From Luidia sarsii (Eukaryota; Echinodermata; Asteroidea; Paxillosida; Luidiidae), in the NCBI GenBank assembly GCA_949987565.1, contig OX465121.1:2745117-2809116 (forward strand): DNA of 64,000 nucleotides, written 5' to 3'. This document shows positions 53,401 through 64,000 of the stretch, piece after piece. Position numbers and translations under genes: made by a program. Numbering within the stretch: the first letter of the stretch is position 1; each line of letters begins with the position of its first letter. The notes under the pieces were generated by a model. The model saw only the letters and a list, made by a program, of their open reading frames with translations, ran no database searches and was not told where the DNA came from.

Positions 53401-56400
53401 ACTGGCAGGATTTACATGCATTCAAGGCAACCACTGAATGTTAAAGGGAGTCATCACATACTAATGGGAAAAGCTTCTGGCTTAAAAAATAAAAATAAAT
53501 TAAACTTGTAATTTTACAGAGCAATTCTTCAATGTGCAATATGTTACCTGCATGTCTTCTGTGATACTGTTCAGCTGGTTATACTCAGAGTTACCCCATC
53601 CAAAGATTTCCCCCTTATCTGCAAAGTAACAGCACACGTACATTGGTCAACATTTACTCAATCAAGCATTCAAGTAAACTTAAATTACAAGCCAAGGGTT
53701 TCAAGATGGCAAAGTATGAATTGTATCTTACCAGACACAGCCAAACAGCAATCAGCAAATGTAGCCACCTGGACCACTCTCTCTCCTTTGATGTCACCTT
53801 CCAATCTGACTGGATGATCAACACTCTCATAATGGCCCAATCCTTAGACCAACAACAGACACAGTATGCACGGTTATTCATGGATCACATGGGTTTGGGT
53901 TTTACTGGTATGGTAATGCTTTAAAGCAAGAGTAAGGTCAGATATTTCAATTGACTAAGCTGTCCCAAGGCAAGATGTCCAAATGCAGAGAGCATGTTGT
54001 TTCAATCTCGATCAGAACAACAGACCCTCTACATTTTGAAGATTTGCATTTTTGCATTTTGGACAGTTAAGTCAGTAAATAGTTAGCAACATTTTTGTGT
54101 AAAGAGTAAGCATGGTCATTATGCCTCATACAGTCACACCATGAATATTTCAATATAACATGTTATCTATAATAACTTGAAATGCTTCATATCTTCAGAC
54201 AATTCTGGAATTTAGGGCGTGCGTATCATATAGTCCAATATCATAAAAGTCCAAATCATTAACCATTCGCGCCGATGACCGCCATACGGGGGTTTTTGAA
54301 CAATGCATCATTTTAAAATCTCGCTAAAACAATCGGAACAATAAATTTCTGCGAAATAAATCGATAAGGGTATACTATGGGTACAAGAGAGTAAAACCCG
54401 GCACAATTCGGACGTCGTTGTGGCTTTTGTCAAGAGATTATCCGTTTGAAAAAGGGCCCATTGTGCGTCGTCAATGGAGCATAACGGACTTGTCTGTGTG
54501 CGTGCGTGTACACTGTACAGTACTGTCAATCCCTGACCGCAGACTTCAGCCTCCACTCCAGGCAGTCAAATCTTCGAGTTGGTCGGCCACAACCAAGCGT
54601 ACAGATTGCGGTGAGGAACGTGGGTGGATTTCCAATGCCTGACCGACGACGCGCTGTGTGGCATGCCAACACCATGTCTCCCGCGTGCTTTCAGCGGCAG
54701 TGTATCCCTCGATCCTCCACAGTAAAGGTCCCACAATTGCACAATTACTGCTGCTAATCTTGCAATTCATGTGGCAACTTGCGTCAAAAAGGGTCTTTGT
54801 ACTAATTCATATTGCTTTGTTTTAAGCTGAAAAGAGTCTTTGTTTAAAATGTGGACAACAGTGGTGCCCGGATTCGGAGGGCCCCGTCACATACTTAAGA
54901 CAGCGGAGCTCCGGGTTCAGAGGTCTCGGCGTGAAGTGGTTAACCAAGCCTACTTTAAATGTCAAAGCCAGTTGCACTGCTTTAGTTAATTTTTGGCCAA
55001 ATTCTGTAGTTAAAACGGGGACATAAACAACCCCAAAATGGTTTCAATTCACTGCTGTGAGAATTTGGTTTCAATTTCATTTACCTGTCTGGCCATCAGC
55101 TCCCCATCCACAACTGTAAACAGCTCCCTTCTCTGTCAGGAAGAGGCTATGGTCGTGACCACATACAACCTTTAATGACCACAACAAAAGATAAACACTG
55201 GTTACTTTTGATGACTTTTTCTCTTTAAATGAGTTGAGGGTTCCAGTTGGAAGTAGAAGAAAGGGAAAGTAGATAGATAATACTTGCATCATTGCATGGT
55301 GGCATCACAATGTGAAATGTCTACAGTGACACCATGTACATGTAAGTCATCTCTTTTAACAGCAGTATTAATCTGAAAAGAGCAGGTAACTCAACATTTT
55401 GAAAAACGTGTGTTCTGTGAGTCATCAGGAGTCCCCTGAAACGTTGACTAACTTGCTCTTCTGAGAGCCAAATCCTTCTCAAAGGTTACATGGTGTCATC
55501 CACATTAGGCTACTACATATTTCACTAAATTCACTCCACAAGTATCCAAAGGACCATACAGATATTCTTATTTTTCTGGATTTTCATACCTGATTTGTTT
55601 ATCATTTATGACTACATACATATAGACAAAGCAAGAATAAAATGTCTCTGGCCAACAATTGCCAATACAAATCCTTTGCGCTGCAAGTGCTACTAATAAA
55701 ACTCTTTAAAAATAAAGCAAATCATATTTTTGAGTGCCTTATGTAAGGATCTTCCTGAACATAAAATGACATATACAAAATAAATGTGCATCATTTAGAA
55801 AATTTGCAATTTTCATAGATAACAAAAAGATAAAGTTTCAGTGCATACAAAATGCAAAAGTTTATGAACTTGTCTTTTGAACTCCTTGCCAGATACAAGT
55901 TCATAATGTAATCTTGCTGTTAAAAGGAAAATAAATATGTAAATGCCTAGTGTTTGTTTTCTTCATTGTAACCCTTGATCTAAAGAGGCTTCTAGAGGTG
56001 CTTGGTGGCAAACATCATTTGAAAAATGACAAAGAAAACTTGACTGGACCAAATCTTGAACCAGAGCATCTAAATTGTGTGATGGCCAAACAGCTATAGC
56101 CAAGTTTCTGACAAATTGTTGTTTGCATCTACCACTCTACAGTGTAAATGGAAAGAGTTCATGTTTAAATGCCTGTGACTGGTGCCCCCATCCTGGCAAA
56201 GACTAGTTGACCATATGGAAAGGAAACCTTCTAAATGCTGGATAGCTCAGGTGGTAAGAGTGCTGCTATGTTAACAGGTCTCAGGTTCAAGTCCATTTTT
56301 CATTTTTTTTTTTAATTGTTCAAAACTTTTCATTATCCCTTACTTTGTTTGAATGAAAATACCTAAAATATATTGAGAAAGTAATCAAGCCCACTACATA

Positions 56401-59400
56401 TACGGGCTACTAAAAAGAAATCTCAGAAATGTCAGAAGTTTCCATCCTAGGTGGACCTTTCAGAAAGGCAGAATGAATTAGGGTGTGGTTGATACGTCTT
56501 ACCTGGTTGATTGGACCATCTATGCCTGTGACTTTATGGATGACTGCATTGGATCCATAATCCTCACTCTCCACAACAGTTCTACCACACTGACCATGTG
56601 CATTGTTACCAAGACTGAATGCTACAGTAGACATGGTAGAGATCAGACATGGTACAATAGTTCAATCACTACTTATATACTCAAGTGGTGGAATTCCATC
56701 AGTTTATTTGTTCTGTGCATTTTTCTATTCAACCAATTTACCCAAGGGCATGATGTACCTTCGAATGCTTCCCTATAAATCATATGCCAATTCATTATGC
56801 CTCAATTCATATGCCTCAATGTAGGAAGTTTAAAATTTCTACACATATTGTATGAACAGAACGTAGTTCACTTGTGTGAGATAAATCAATAACCTTGTAG
56901 AGACAAGCCAATGTCCATTGTCACCAAGCCAATGACCTGGAGGCACCGAGGCAATGACCAGGGAGCACCAAGGCAATGACCAGGGGCACCGAGGCAATGA
57001 CCAGGGAGCACCAAGGCAATGACCAGGGGCACCGAGGCAATGACCAGGGGCACCAAGGCAATGTCCATGGGCACCAAGGTAATGACCAGGGGCACCAAGG
57101 CAATAACCAGGGGCACCAAGGCAATAACCAGGAGCACCAAGGCAATGACCAGGGGCAGCAAGGCAATGACCAGGGGCACCAAGGCAATGACCAGGAGCAC
57201 CGAGGCAATGACCAGGGGCACCACGGCAATGACCAGGGGCACCGAGGCAATGACCAGGGACACCAAGGCAATGACCAGGGGCACCAAGGCAATGACCAGG
57301 GGCACCAAGGCAATGACCAGGGGCACCAAGGCAATGACCAGGGGCACCAAGGCAATGACCAGGGGCAGCAAGGCAATGACCAGGGGCACCAAGGCAATGA
57401 CCAGGAGGTACCAAGGCAATAACCAGGGGCAGCAAGGCAATGACCAGGGGCACCAAGGCAATGACCAGGGGCACCAAGGCAATGACCAGGGGCACCAAGG
57501 CAATGACCAGGGGCACCAAGGCAATAACCAGGAGCACCAAGGCAATGACCAGGGGCACCAAGGCAATGACCAGGAGCAGCAAGGCAATGACCAGGGGCAG
57601 CAAGGCAATGACCAGGGGGCACCAAGGCAATGACCAGGGGCACCAAGGCAATAATCAGGGGCACCAAGGCAATGACCAGGGGCACCAAGGCAATGACCAG
57701 GGGGCACCAAGGCAATGACCAGGGGCACCAAGGCAATGACCAGGGGCACCAAGGCAATGACCAGGGGCACCAAGGCAATGATCAGGGGCACCAAGGCAAT
57801 GACCAGGGGCACCAAGGCAATGACCAGGGGCACCAAGGCAATGACCAGCGGCATCAAGGCAATGACCAGGGGCACCAAGGCAATGACCATGGGCAGCAAG
57901 GCAATGACCAGGGGCACCGAGGCAATGACCAGGGGCACCAAGGCAATGACCAGGGGCACCAAGGCAATGACCAGGGGCACCAAGGCAATGATCAGGGGCA
58001 CCAAGGCAATGACCAGGGGCACCAAGGCAATGACCAGGGGCACCAAGGCAATGACCAGGAGCACCAAGGCAATGACCAGGGGCACCAAGGCAATGACCAG
58101 GGGCACCAAGGCAATGATCAGGGGCACCAAGGCAATGACCAGGAGCACCAAGGCAATGACCAGGGGCACCAAGGCAATGACCAGGGGCACCAAGGCAATG
58201 ACCAGGGGCACCAAGGCAATGATCAGGGGCACCAAGGCAATGACCAGGGGCACCAAGGCAATGACCAGGAGCACCGAGGCAATGCCTAGGGGCACCGAGG
58301 CAATGCCTAGGGGCACCAAGGCAATGTCCATGGGCACCAAGGCAATGTCCATGGGCACCAAGGCAATGACCAGGGGCACCAAGGCAATGATCAGGGGCAC
58401 CAAGGCAATGACCAGGGGCACCAAGGCAATGACCAGGGGCACCAAGGCAATGACCAGGGGCACCAAGGCAATGACCAGGGGCACCAAGGCAATAACCAGG
58501 AGCACCAAGGCAATGACCAGGGGCACGAAGGCAATGACCAGGGGCACCAAGGCAATGACCAGGGGCACCAAGGCAATGACCAGGGGGCAGCAAGGCAATG
58601 ACCAGGGGCACCGAGGCAATGACCAGGGGCACCAAGGCAATAACCAGGGGCACCAAGGCAATAACCAGGGGCACCAAGGCAATAACCAGGGGCACCAAGG
58701 CAATGACCAGGGGGCAGCAAGGCAATGACCAGGGGCACCAAGGCAATGACCAGGGGCACCAAGGCAATGACCAGGGGCACCAAGGCAATGACCAGGGGGC
58801 AGCAAGGCAATGACCAGGGGCACCAAGGCAATAACCAGGAGCACTAAGGCAATCACCTGGAGGCACCAAGGCAATGACCAGGGGCACCAAGGCAATGACC
58901 AGGGGCACCAAGGCAATGACCAGGGGGCAGCAAGGCAATGACCAGGGGCACCGAGGCAATGACCAGGGGCACCAAGGCAATAACCAGGGGCACCAAGGCA
59001 ATAACCAGGGGCACCAAGGCAATAACCAGGGGCACCAAGGCAATGACCAGGGGGCAGCAAGGCAATGACCAGGGGCACCAAGGCAATGACCAGGGGCACC
59101 AAGGCAATGACCAGGGGCACCAAGGCAATGACCAGGGGGCAGCAAGGCAATGACCAGGGGCACCAAGGCAATAACCAGGAGCACTAAGGCAATCACCTGG
59201 AGGCACCAAGGCAATGACCAGGGGCACCAAATCAATGTCTAATTCCTTGCTCATGCACACACATCGTACCTCCTTCATTGTCAGTCAGTATGAGTGAATG
59301 AGCCCTTCCACATGCCAGCTGTGTGACTCTGGTACCTCGTGGTGTACTCAGTGGAAGATCAATGGGCACTGCTGACAATACGTAAGCCATCCCTTCTTCT

Positions 59401-62225
59401 GTTTGCCAGGAACATGGAAAAGTAAAGAAAATCAGAGGGAAACATCCAATGTGCAATAAGCCTTAGTCTGAAAGCAGTATACATGTAGCTTTCACATCTG
59501 GAAAACAAGAAACACTAGATATGTAGTCTACAAATCTACAAATGAAGTCTTTATTGTCAAAATCTCAACTATGTAAACATGACGTTTGTATGCTGGCAGG
59601 ACCTGCCTTGGAGAAAGGTCCTGCCAGGAGCCAAGTGTCAGGCTCTTCACATTTTTTGAGATTTTCATTTGAGTCTTTTAAGTCAGTAAGCTGTTTGCAC
59701 TACATGTATGTGGCAAACCGATCAAAAATACAAACTCATCATGATCTTGATCATGATCGTCATGATCATCATGATCATGATCATGATTACCATCACCATC
59801 ACCATCACCACCACCATCACCATCACCATCACCACCACCACCACCACCACCATCACCATCACCACCACCATCACCATCACCATCACCATCACCACCACCA
59901 CCACCATCACCATCACCATCACCATCACCATCACCATCACCACCACCATCACCATCACCACCACCATCACCATCACCATCACCACCACCACCACCATCAC
60001 CATCACCATCACCATCATCATCATCATCACCATCACCACCACCACCACCATCACCATCACCATCACCATCACCATCACCATCACCACCACCACCACCATC
60101 ACCATCACCATCACCATCACCATCACCATCACCACCACCATCACCATCACCACCACCATCACCATCACCATCACCACCACCACCACCATCACCATCACCA
60201 TCACCATCATCATCACCATCACCATCACCATCACCATCACCATCAACATCATGTTCAGTCATGTGTGGACAAAGTAGACAGAGCTTCAGTTATGTGTTCT
60301 GCACAACGCACATATTTTCCTATCAAGGATCAGTCATGTCATTTCTAACTTCTAGAGGCTAATATCCTGAGTATTGTCTCAGGTGTAGGTGACAACCACA
60401 AAGCAACATGCTTACCTTTTTCTAGACTCCTTGGCTGATGGCCAAGCTGAGAGTCAGTATTGACACCTGTGCCCCATACCTTAGTTGTCTCAAGACTGTT
60501 ACTGCCAAGTAAGGTGAAGCCATATCCACAGGCAATCGAAGTCACCTTCAAGTATTCAAAATAAATAAATAACAAATTACAAATGAAATGGCCTCAAATC
60601 TACACAGCTTATTGCACACAGCTTATTGAAATTCAGCAGTAGCCCAGAGGCATATCAGTTTACATAGTCTGGGGCCAGTTGAAGCCCCCCCCCCACAACT
60701 GGCCTGGCTGACCAGTTGAACAAAAAGCATGAGGAGTCTCCACACCACTTATTATGGTATGACAATCTCCTTGCAATCATGGCTTTGCCAGTGAATGTTC
60801 ATTGTAAATTGAAGAACAAGCAAAACTGCGGAAATAACAGTCTGAATTTAGCCTCCCGCTAAATGCATACCGGTTGAACGACAGGTATTAACCACTTCGC
60901 GCCGGGACCTCCGAATCCGGAGGTCAATTGGATTGCCTATGTAACGGGGCCCTCCGAATCCAGGCACCACTATTGTCCACATTCTAAACAAAGACTCTTT
61001 TCAGCTTAGAACAAAGCAATACGAATCAGTACAAAGACCCTTTTTGACGCAAGTTGCCACATGAATTGCAAGATTAGCAGCAGTAATTGTGCAATTGTGG
61101 GACTTTTACTGTGGAGGATCGAGGGATACCGCACTGCAGCTGAAAGCACGCGGGGGACATTGTCTTTGTATGCCACACAGCCCAACGGTCGTCGGTCTGG
61201 CATTGGGATTCCCCCCACATTCTTTACCGTAATCTGTACGCTCGTTTGTGGCCGACCAACTCAAAGATTTGACAGCCTGGAGTGGAGGCTCGAGTCTGTG
61301 GTCAGGGATTGTCAGCAGCGTATACGCACGCGCACGCACACACACACGTCCGTTACGGTCCATTGACGATGCACAAAGGGCCCTTTTTCGAACGGATAAT
61401 CTCTTGACAAAAGCCACAACGACGTCCGAATTGTGCCAGATTTTACTCTCTTGTACCCATAGTATACTCTTATCGATTTATTTCACATAAATATATTGTT
61501 CCGATTGTTTTAGCGAGATTTGAAAATGATGCATTGTTCAAAAACCCCCGTATGGTGGTCATCGGCGCTGAAAAAAAACCCGGGGCGAAGTGGTTAAGCC
61601 AGTTAAAACGTCTTTCTGGCAACACAACCCGCAAGTTGAAAGTTCTTGCTTGAGGAACTAATGCAAATTACAGGGGGGTGACTTGGTTGTACCGTACCTT
61701 TTCCTTATGCTCCAGTAAATAGGGAGCTGACTGGACTTTTCTTTTGACTTTTTTTCCTTTGCCTTTTAGATTTGGTTTGACAAAGGAAGGGACTCCCAGG
61801 GCCCCTGTGTAGGACAGACCCCAGACATAGACACGGTTGCGGCGCTGTCTATGCTTCCCAACCAGCTGCACTGTCTCCATGTCCTTAGCCTCAGCCTCTC
61901 GACGCTGCGCCTCTGAGGCAGTGGGCAAGGAGGACGGGGAGGAGACATTGGAGGAGGAGATTGAGGAGGTGGTGGTCAAGTGCCGACAACTTGGAAGACT
62001 GCGCATCCTTCGTGAATGCAACTTTCCAGACGATGCATCATTCCTCATCACCTTCCTGGCAGTTGCAATATTCCTGTTTGTAGTTGTAGCCATCATGCGG
62101 CAGTCTTGGCAATCTTTACAGAGACTGAAGGACTGGTTGGGAGAGTCTGGGTGTAATCGGTACATGTCCACGGGAAAAAACCCAGAGCTTCGGGGAAATC
62201 GGAAGATAGTCCTGATAGAGTTCAT
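50482..62225 (-). CDS. RCC1L: RCC1-like mitochondrial protein (RCC1L/WBSCR16)
   Basis: In mammals RCC1L acts in mitochondria, as an exchange factor linked to OPA1 and in mitochondrial 16S rRNA and ribosome biogenesis. Minus-strand exons: 62225-61698, 60545-60416, 59398-59270, 56621-56503, 55169-55085, 53842-53732, 53618-53548, 52083-51996, 51771-51598, 51095-51010, 50559-50482; all phases agree, giving 532 residues (human about 464). RCC1 blades show as ACGYGFTLL, ACGRAHSLILTD, CGHDHSLFLT, FADCCLAVS, CGLHHFAAVT and CGVDHTIALAKTFI. RVYVWGLSYTGALGVPSF (131-148) and SCGWGADGQTG closely follow the vertebrate orthologue. The N-terminus (MNSIRTIFRFPRSS, or MMATTTNRN from residue 44) is basic and hydroxylated, as expected for a mitochondrial presequence. 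No ATG lies upstream in frame before a stop. Start choice between 62225 and 62096 is open. Confidence 0.95.
52204..52544. repeat. 341-bp MITE with TAGGGCTGTT ends in RCC1L intron 7
   Basis: Left TAGGGCTGTTCACACTAC and right GTAGTGGAAACGGCCCTA are imperfect inverses. Inside is a 34-nt perfect palindrome (52228-52261) around GAATCGCGATTC, and the same core recurs near the right end. Right half of the RCC1L intron 51996-51771 side is unaffected; the MITE lies between exons 52083 and 53548. No coding capacity. Confidence 0.7.
52545..53547. other. RCC1L intron 7, nothing recognised
   Basis: No gene or clear repeat. Confidence 0.45.
53985..54100. repeat. Palindromic dispersed repeat, decayed copy
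   Basis: The TTTGCATTTTGGACAG flank, GTCAGTAAATAG and TTAGCAACATTTTTG are clear; the core is eroded. Confidence 0.6.
54263..54939 (-). mobile_element. TTAA-flanked MITE family, copy 3 (inverted)
   Basis: TTAA at 54259-54262 and 54940-54943. The sequence is the inverse of copy 1, from CCATTCGCGCC to GGCGTGAAGTGG. In RCC1L intron 5. Confidence 0.85.
55170..56084. other. RCC1L intron 4, little recognised
   Basis: About 55320-55530 shares words (GCATGGTGTCA-type, CAGAGCCA-type) with 10930-11020 and 40900-40970, hinting at another old dispersed repeat. No gene. Confidence 0.4.
56085..56330 (+). repeat. tRNA-derived SINE family A, copy
   Basis: GCTGGATAGCTCAGGTGG, TAAGAGTGCTG and GGTTCAAGTCC give good A-box-like and B-box-like signals. 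In RCC1L intron 4. Confidence 0.75.
56920..59232. repeat. 21-bp minisatellite, about 110 units, 340-bp higher order
   Basis: Unit of the type CACCAAGGCAATGACCAGGGG. Long Met-Thr-Arg-Gly or Leu-Val-Ile-Ala-type open frames arise because 21 is a multiple of three; they are not genes. The variant GCACTAAGGCAATCACCTGG occurs at 58841 and 59181, and a GGGGGCAGCAAGG variant at about 58583 and 58923, both 340 bp apart, so about 340 bp at 58520-59200 is duplicated. It fills RCC1L intron 3 and ends about 38 bp from the donor of exon 3. Confidence 0.95.
59580..59700. repeat. Palindromic dispersed repeat, copy
   Basis: GGCAGGACCTGCC with GGAGAAAGGTCCTGCCAGG, then the GTCAGTAAGCTGTTTGCA flank, in RCC1L intron 2. 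Confidence 0.75.
59745..60250. repeat. (CAC/CAT)n microsatellite, about 500 bp
   Basis: Almost uninterrupted CAY triplets, often as CACCAT, preceded by GATCATGAT-type repeats. The poly-histidine, poly-Asp/Gly and poly-Met/Val frames are artefacts. In RCC1L intron 2. Confidence 0.95.
60892..61593 (+). mobile_element. TTAA-flanked MITE family, copy 4
   Basis: TTAA at 60888-60891 and 61594-61597, ends CCACTTCGCGCCGGG and CGGGGCGAAGTGG, 702 bp. It is closest to copy 1. In RCC1L intron 1, ending 105 bp from exon 1. Confidence 0.88.
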
Positions 62226-63312
62226 GATTGCAGAAATCACTGCAGTTAGTATTGCATCCGTTTCAAATTGTGCTTCTGTGCAGAAATCCTTTAGTCCTGA
62301 AGTTAATCTTCCTTCCAACGTAAATGCACTGTATAGTCACAATAGTACAGTTCTTAATATAATGCCTGATTCACATATTCCATGGTTTTTAAAGATGCAT
62401 GTTAGCAGAGCAACGTCCGGAAAGCTTTGATCCAAGATACCTAGAACAAAAAAGATGATCTTGGATTTAGGGTTATGTTAGTGGCTCATTAAAAATGCTT
62501 CTAGTTTGTTTACTGTATAGATAGTTCATGGATAATAACTTGTATGGACTGTGTGCTGTTTTTCATATGTGGCCATGTGTACATTGGTGCTACTCTTGAC
62601 TGACAGACCATCTAATTAACCTAGTAATAGTAATAATACTAGGTCAGCTGTGGGTGGGATGGACAAGAAGATCCAAGGTGATTTGTGACATGAAAAGCTA
62701 TGGGGGAAAAGAAAAGAAAAACTCATCAAGGTGACCAGGGTGGTCACTATGAATGGAGAAAAATCTTAAGTTAATGCAAATACGAACAACCCCATTCCTA
62801 AATAAGCACAATACTATTATAGGTCTATGACCTATGTATGACTATTTACCATTGGTTAGAACATTGAAAAAAGATAGTAGTAAATTAGTAATACTTCTCC
62901 CAGTTACCATGGTTAGCGTAAATGAGTCAGACCTATAGTACTAGTACTAGCCTATAGCCTGCTAGTACTGCTAGACATGGACTAGGCTTTGCCCAAATAT
63001 TGACTAATTCAGTAATTGAGACTAAGACTAAGACTAAGATTAGAAAGAGAAACCTAAAAAGCAACCAAACAATCTGACAAAACCACTGAACTAGGATTGC
63101 CTTAATTGCTTAGCTACAGTAACTTAAGTTAAGCCCTTTTTTTAGTTTTAATCCGTTTTGAACGTTTTTGGATTTCGATTGATGTATAAAATTTAAAAAA
63201 AAAACAGTAAAAGGGCTAAAACATGTAGTGTACTGTCTGTAGCTATAGCCTAGGTTGCTCAAACTTAAAATACTTAACCACGAACTAGTTAAACTAAAAA
63301 GTAAAAGTAAAA
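62226..63312. other. Probable RCC1L 5' leader and upstream region
   Basis: On the minus strand an acceptor-like TTTTTTGTTCTAG ends at about 62436, suggesting an upstream non-coding exon spliced to the start exon. No gene seen otherwise. Confidence 0.35.
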
Positions 63313-63438
63313 TTAGTCCGAGAAACAGAACTTGGAGTTGGACCCTTACACGTACTTTACAAATTACAGACTTCGCCTTTTTTTGACCCCTCAATTTTTT
63401 TTTAAGGTCGATTGTAAGGGTTCAAGTTACTCGGACTA
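63313..63438. repeat. Foldback MITE, TTAGTCCGAG family, copy 2
   Basis: TTAGTCCGAG at the left, CTCGGACTAA at the right, with inner GGACCCTTAC and GTAAGGGTTCAAG. Same family as 9379-9464, with a longer middle. Confidence 0.75.
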
Positions 63439-64000
63439 AACTAAAACTAAAGTAAAATACATGTTAATCGCTTTGACTTTTGAGTTTGAGTGTGACACTT
63501 ATTGACTTTGAGTTTGAGGGAAAACAATGTTTATAATTTCATCAAAGCGAGGTCGATGAGCCACTGCACTGGTCTGACATTGGTAAGGTAAATAGCACCG
63601 ATCTGGTGAACATTTGCGCTACACACAATGATAACTTTTCTCAAAATCATACGTTATAACTTATAATAAGTCAAATAAAGAAACCCTCACGTGCAATAAC
63701 TTCACGCGTAGAGCAAGGTGCTTCCCGTACGTCAAACCATGAACTACCGAGTACGCGCGTATGACCATGACTGCATGAGTAACCCACATGGACTCCCACA
63801 AGGTTGTCTAAACACTCTATGTATAGTACACATGGCATGCAATGATTAGGGAACCCTACGAAATAAGCTTCACTTTGCACGTACTATTCTAGGTACCCGA
63901 CTACGCGAGAAAACACCATTAGGCATTACACTCATTGCACTTTCTGCCTAGAGAGGGCGCAGACCTCACTTTACTTAGTCCGTGTTCTACATTTTCAGGC
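63439..64000. other. No feature recognised at right edge
   Basis: Possibly the RCC1L promoter side. No gene or repeat identified. Confidence 0.3.

Noticed and set aside
56839..59278. Long frames of repeating MTRGTKA, ALVPLVI or HCLGAPG
   Set aside because: Products of the 21-bp satellite; the real RCC1L exons flank the array on the minus strand.
59542..60348. Poly-histidine frame of about 150 His
   Set aside because: A CAY microsatellite in an intron; the other frames are equally repetitive.
62226..62318. An RCC1L start at 62318
   Set aside because: The codon there is TTG, and no in-frame ATG precedes it before a stop; 62225 is the first ATG.

Overview
This is an intron-rich metazoan nuclear sequence. 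GT-AG introns, long repeat-filled introns, a Ty3/Gypsy element, tRNA-derived SINEs, many terminal-inverted-repeat elements and frequent TACATGTA-type words suggest a marine invertebrate, probably a deuterostome such as an echinoderm, hemichordate or amphioxus. The exact lineage is inference. No bacterial features were seen.

Layout. (1) 1-3600: 3' part of a broken Ty3/Gypsy retrotransposon. (2) 3601-12146: no recognisable gene; nested inverted-repeat elements, a GC-rich CGTC-type minisatellite and several near-perfect palindromes. (3) 12147-47942, plus strand: a 25-exon unconventional myosin gene. Every exon junction can be placed with consistent phase, giving 1247 residues. It has a motor domain with intact P-loop, switch I and switch II, one IQ-like motif, a linker, then a SMAD-type MH2 domain and a basic tail. 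(4) 47943-50481: gap between two convergent genes. (5) 50482-62225, minus strand: an 11-exon RCC1L (WBSCR16) orthologue, a mitochondrial RCC1-type beta-propeller protein of about 532 residues. (6) 62226-64000: probable RCC1L upstream region, with no other gene seen.

The strongest candidate for an unusual system is the myosin-MH2 fusion. An actin motor carries the domain that SMAD proteins use for receptor and partner binding. Its L3 loop, which in SMADs reads phosphoserine tails, is shortened, and no SSXS tail is present. This points to a scaffold or cargo role rather than receptor-driven signalling.

The introns hold three minisatellites (61-bp, 36-bp and 21-bp units), each with a higher-order period (305, 720 and 340 bp). 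They also hold about twenty copies of one palindromic repeat (one with perfect 54-bp arms), four TTAA-flanked elements together with a decayed piggyBac-type transposase, a 1.36-kb element with a clear target duplication, and two SINE families. All identifications come from reading the sequence and from memory of protein families; no database search was possible.
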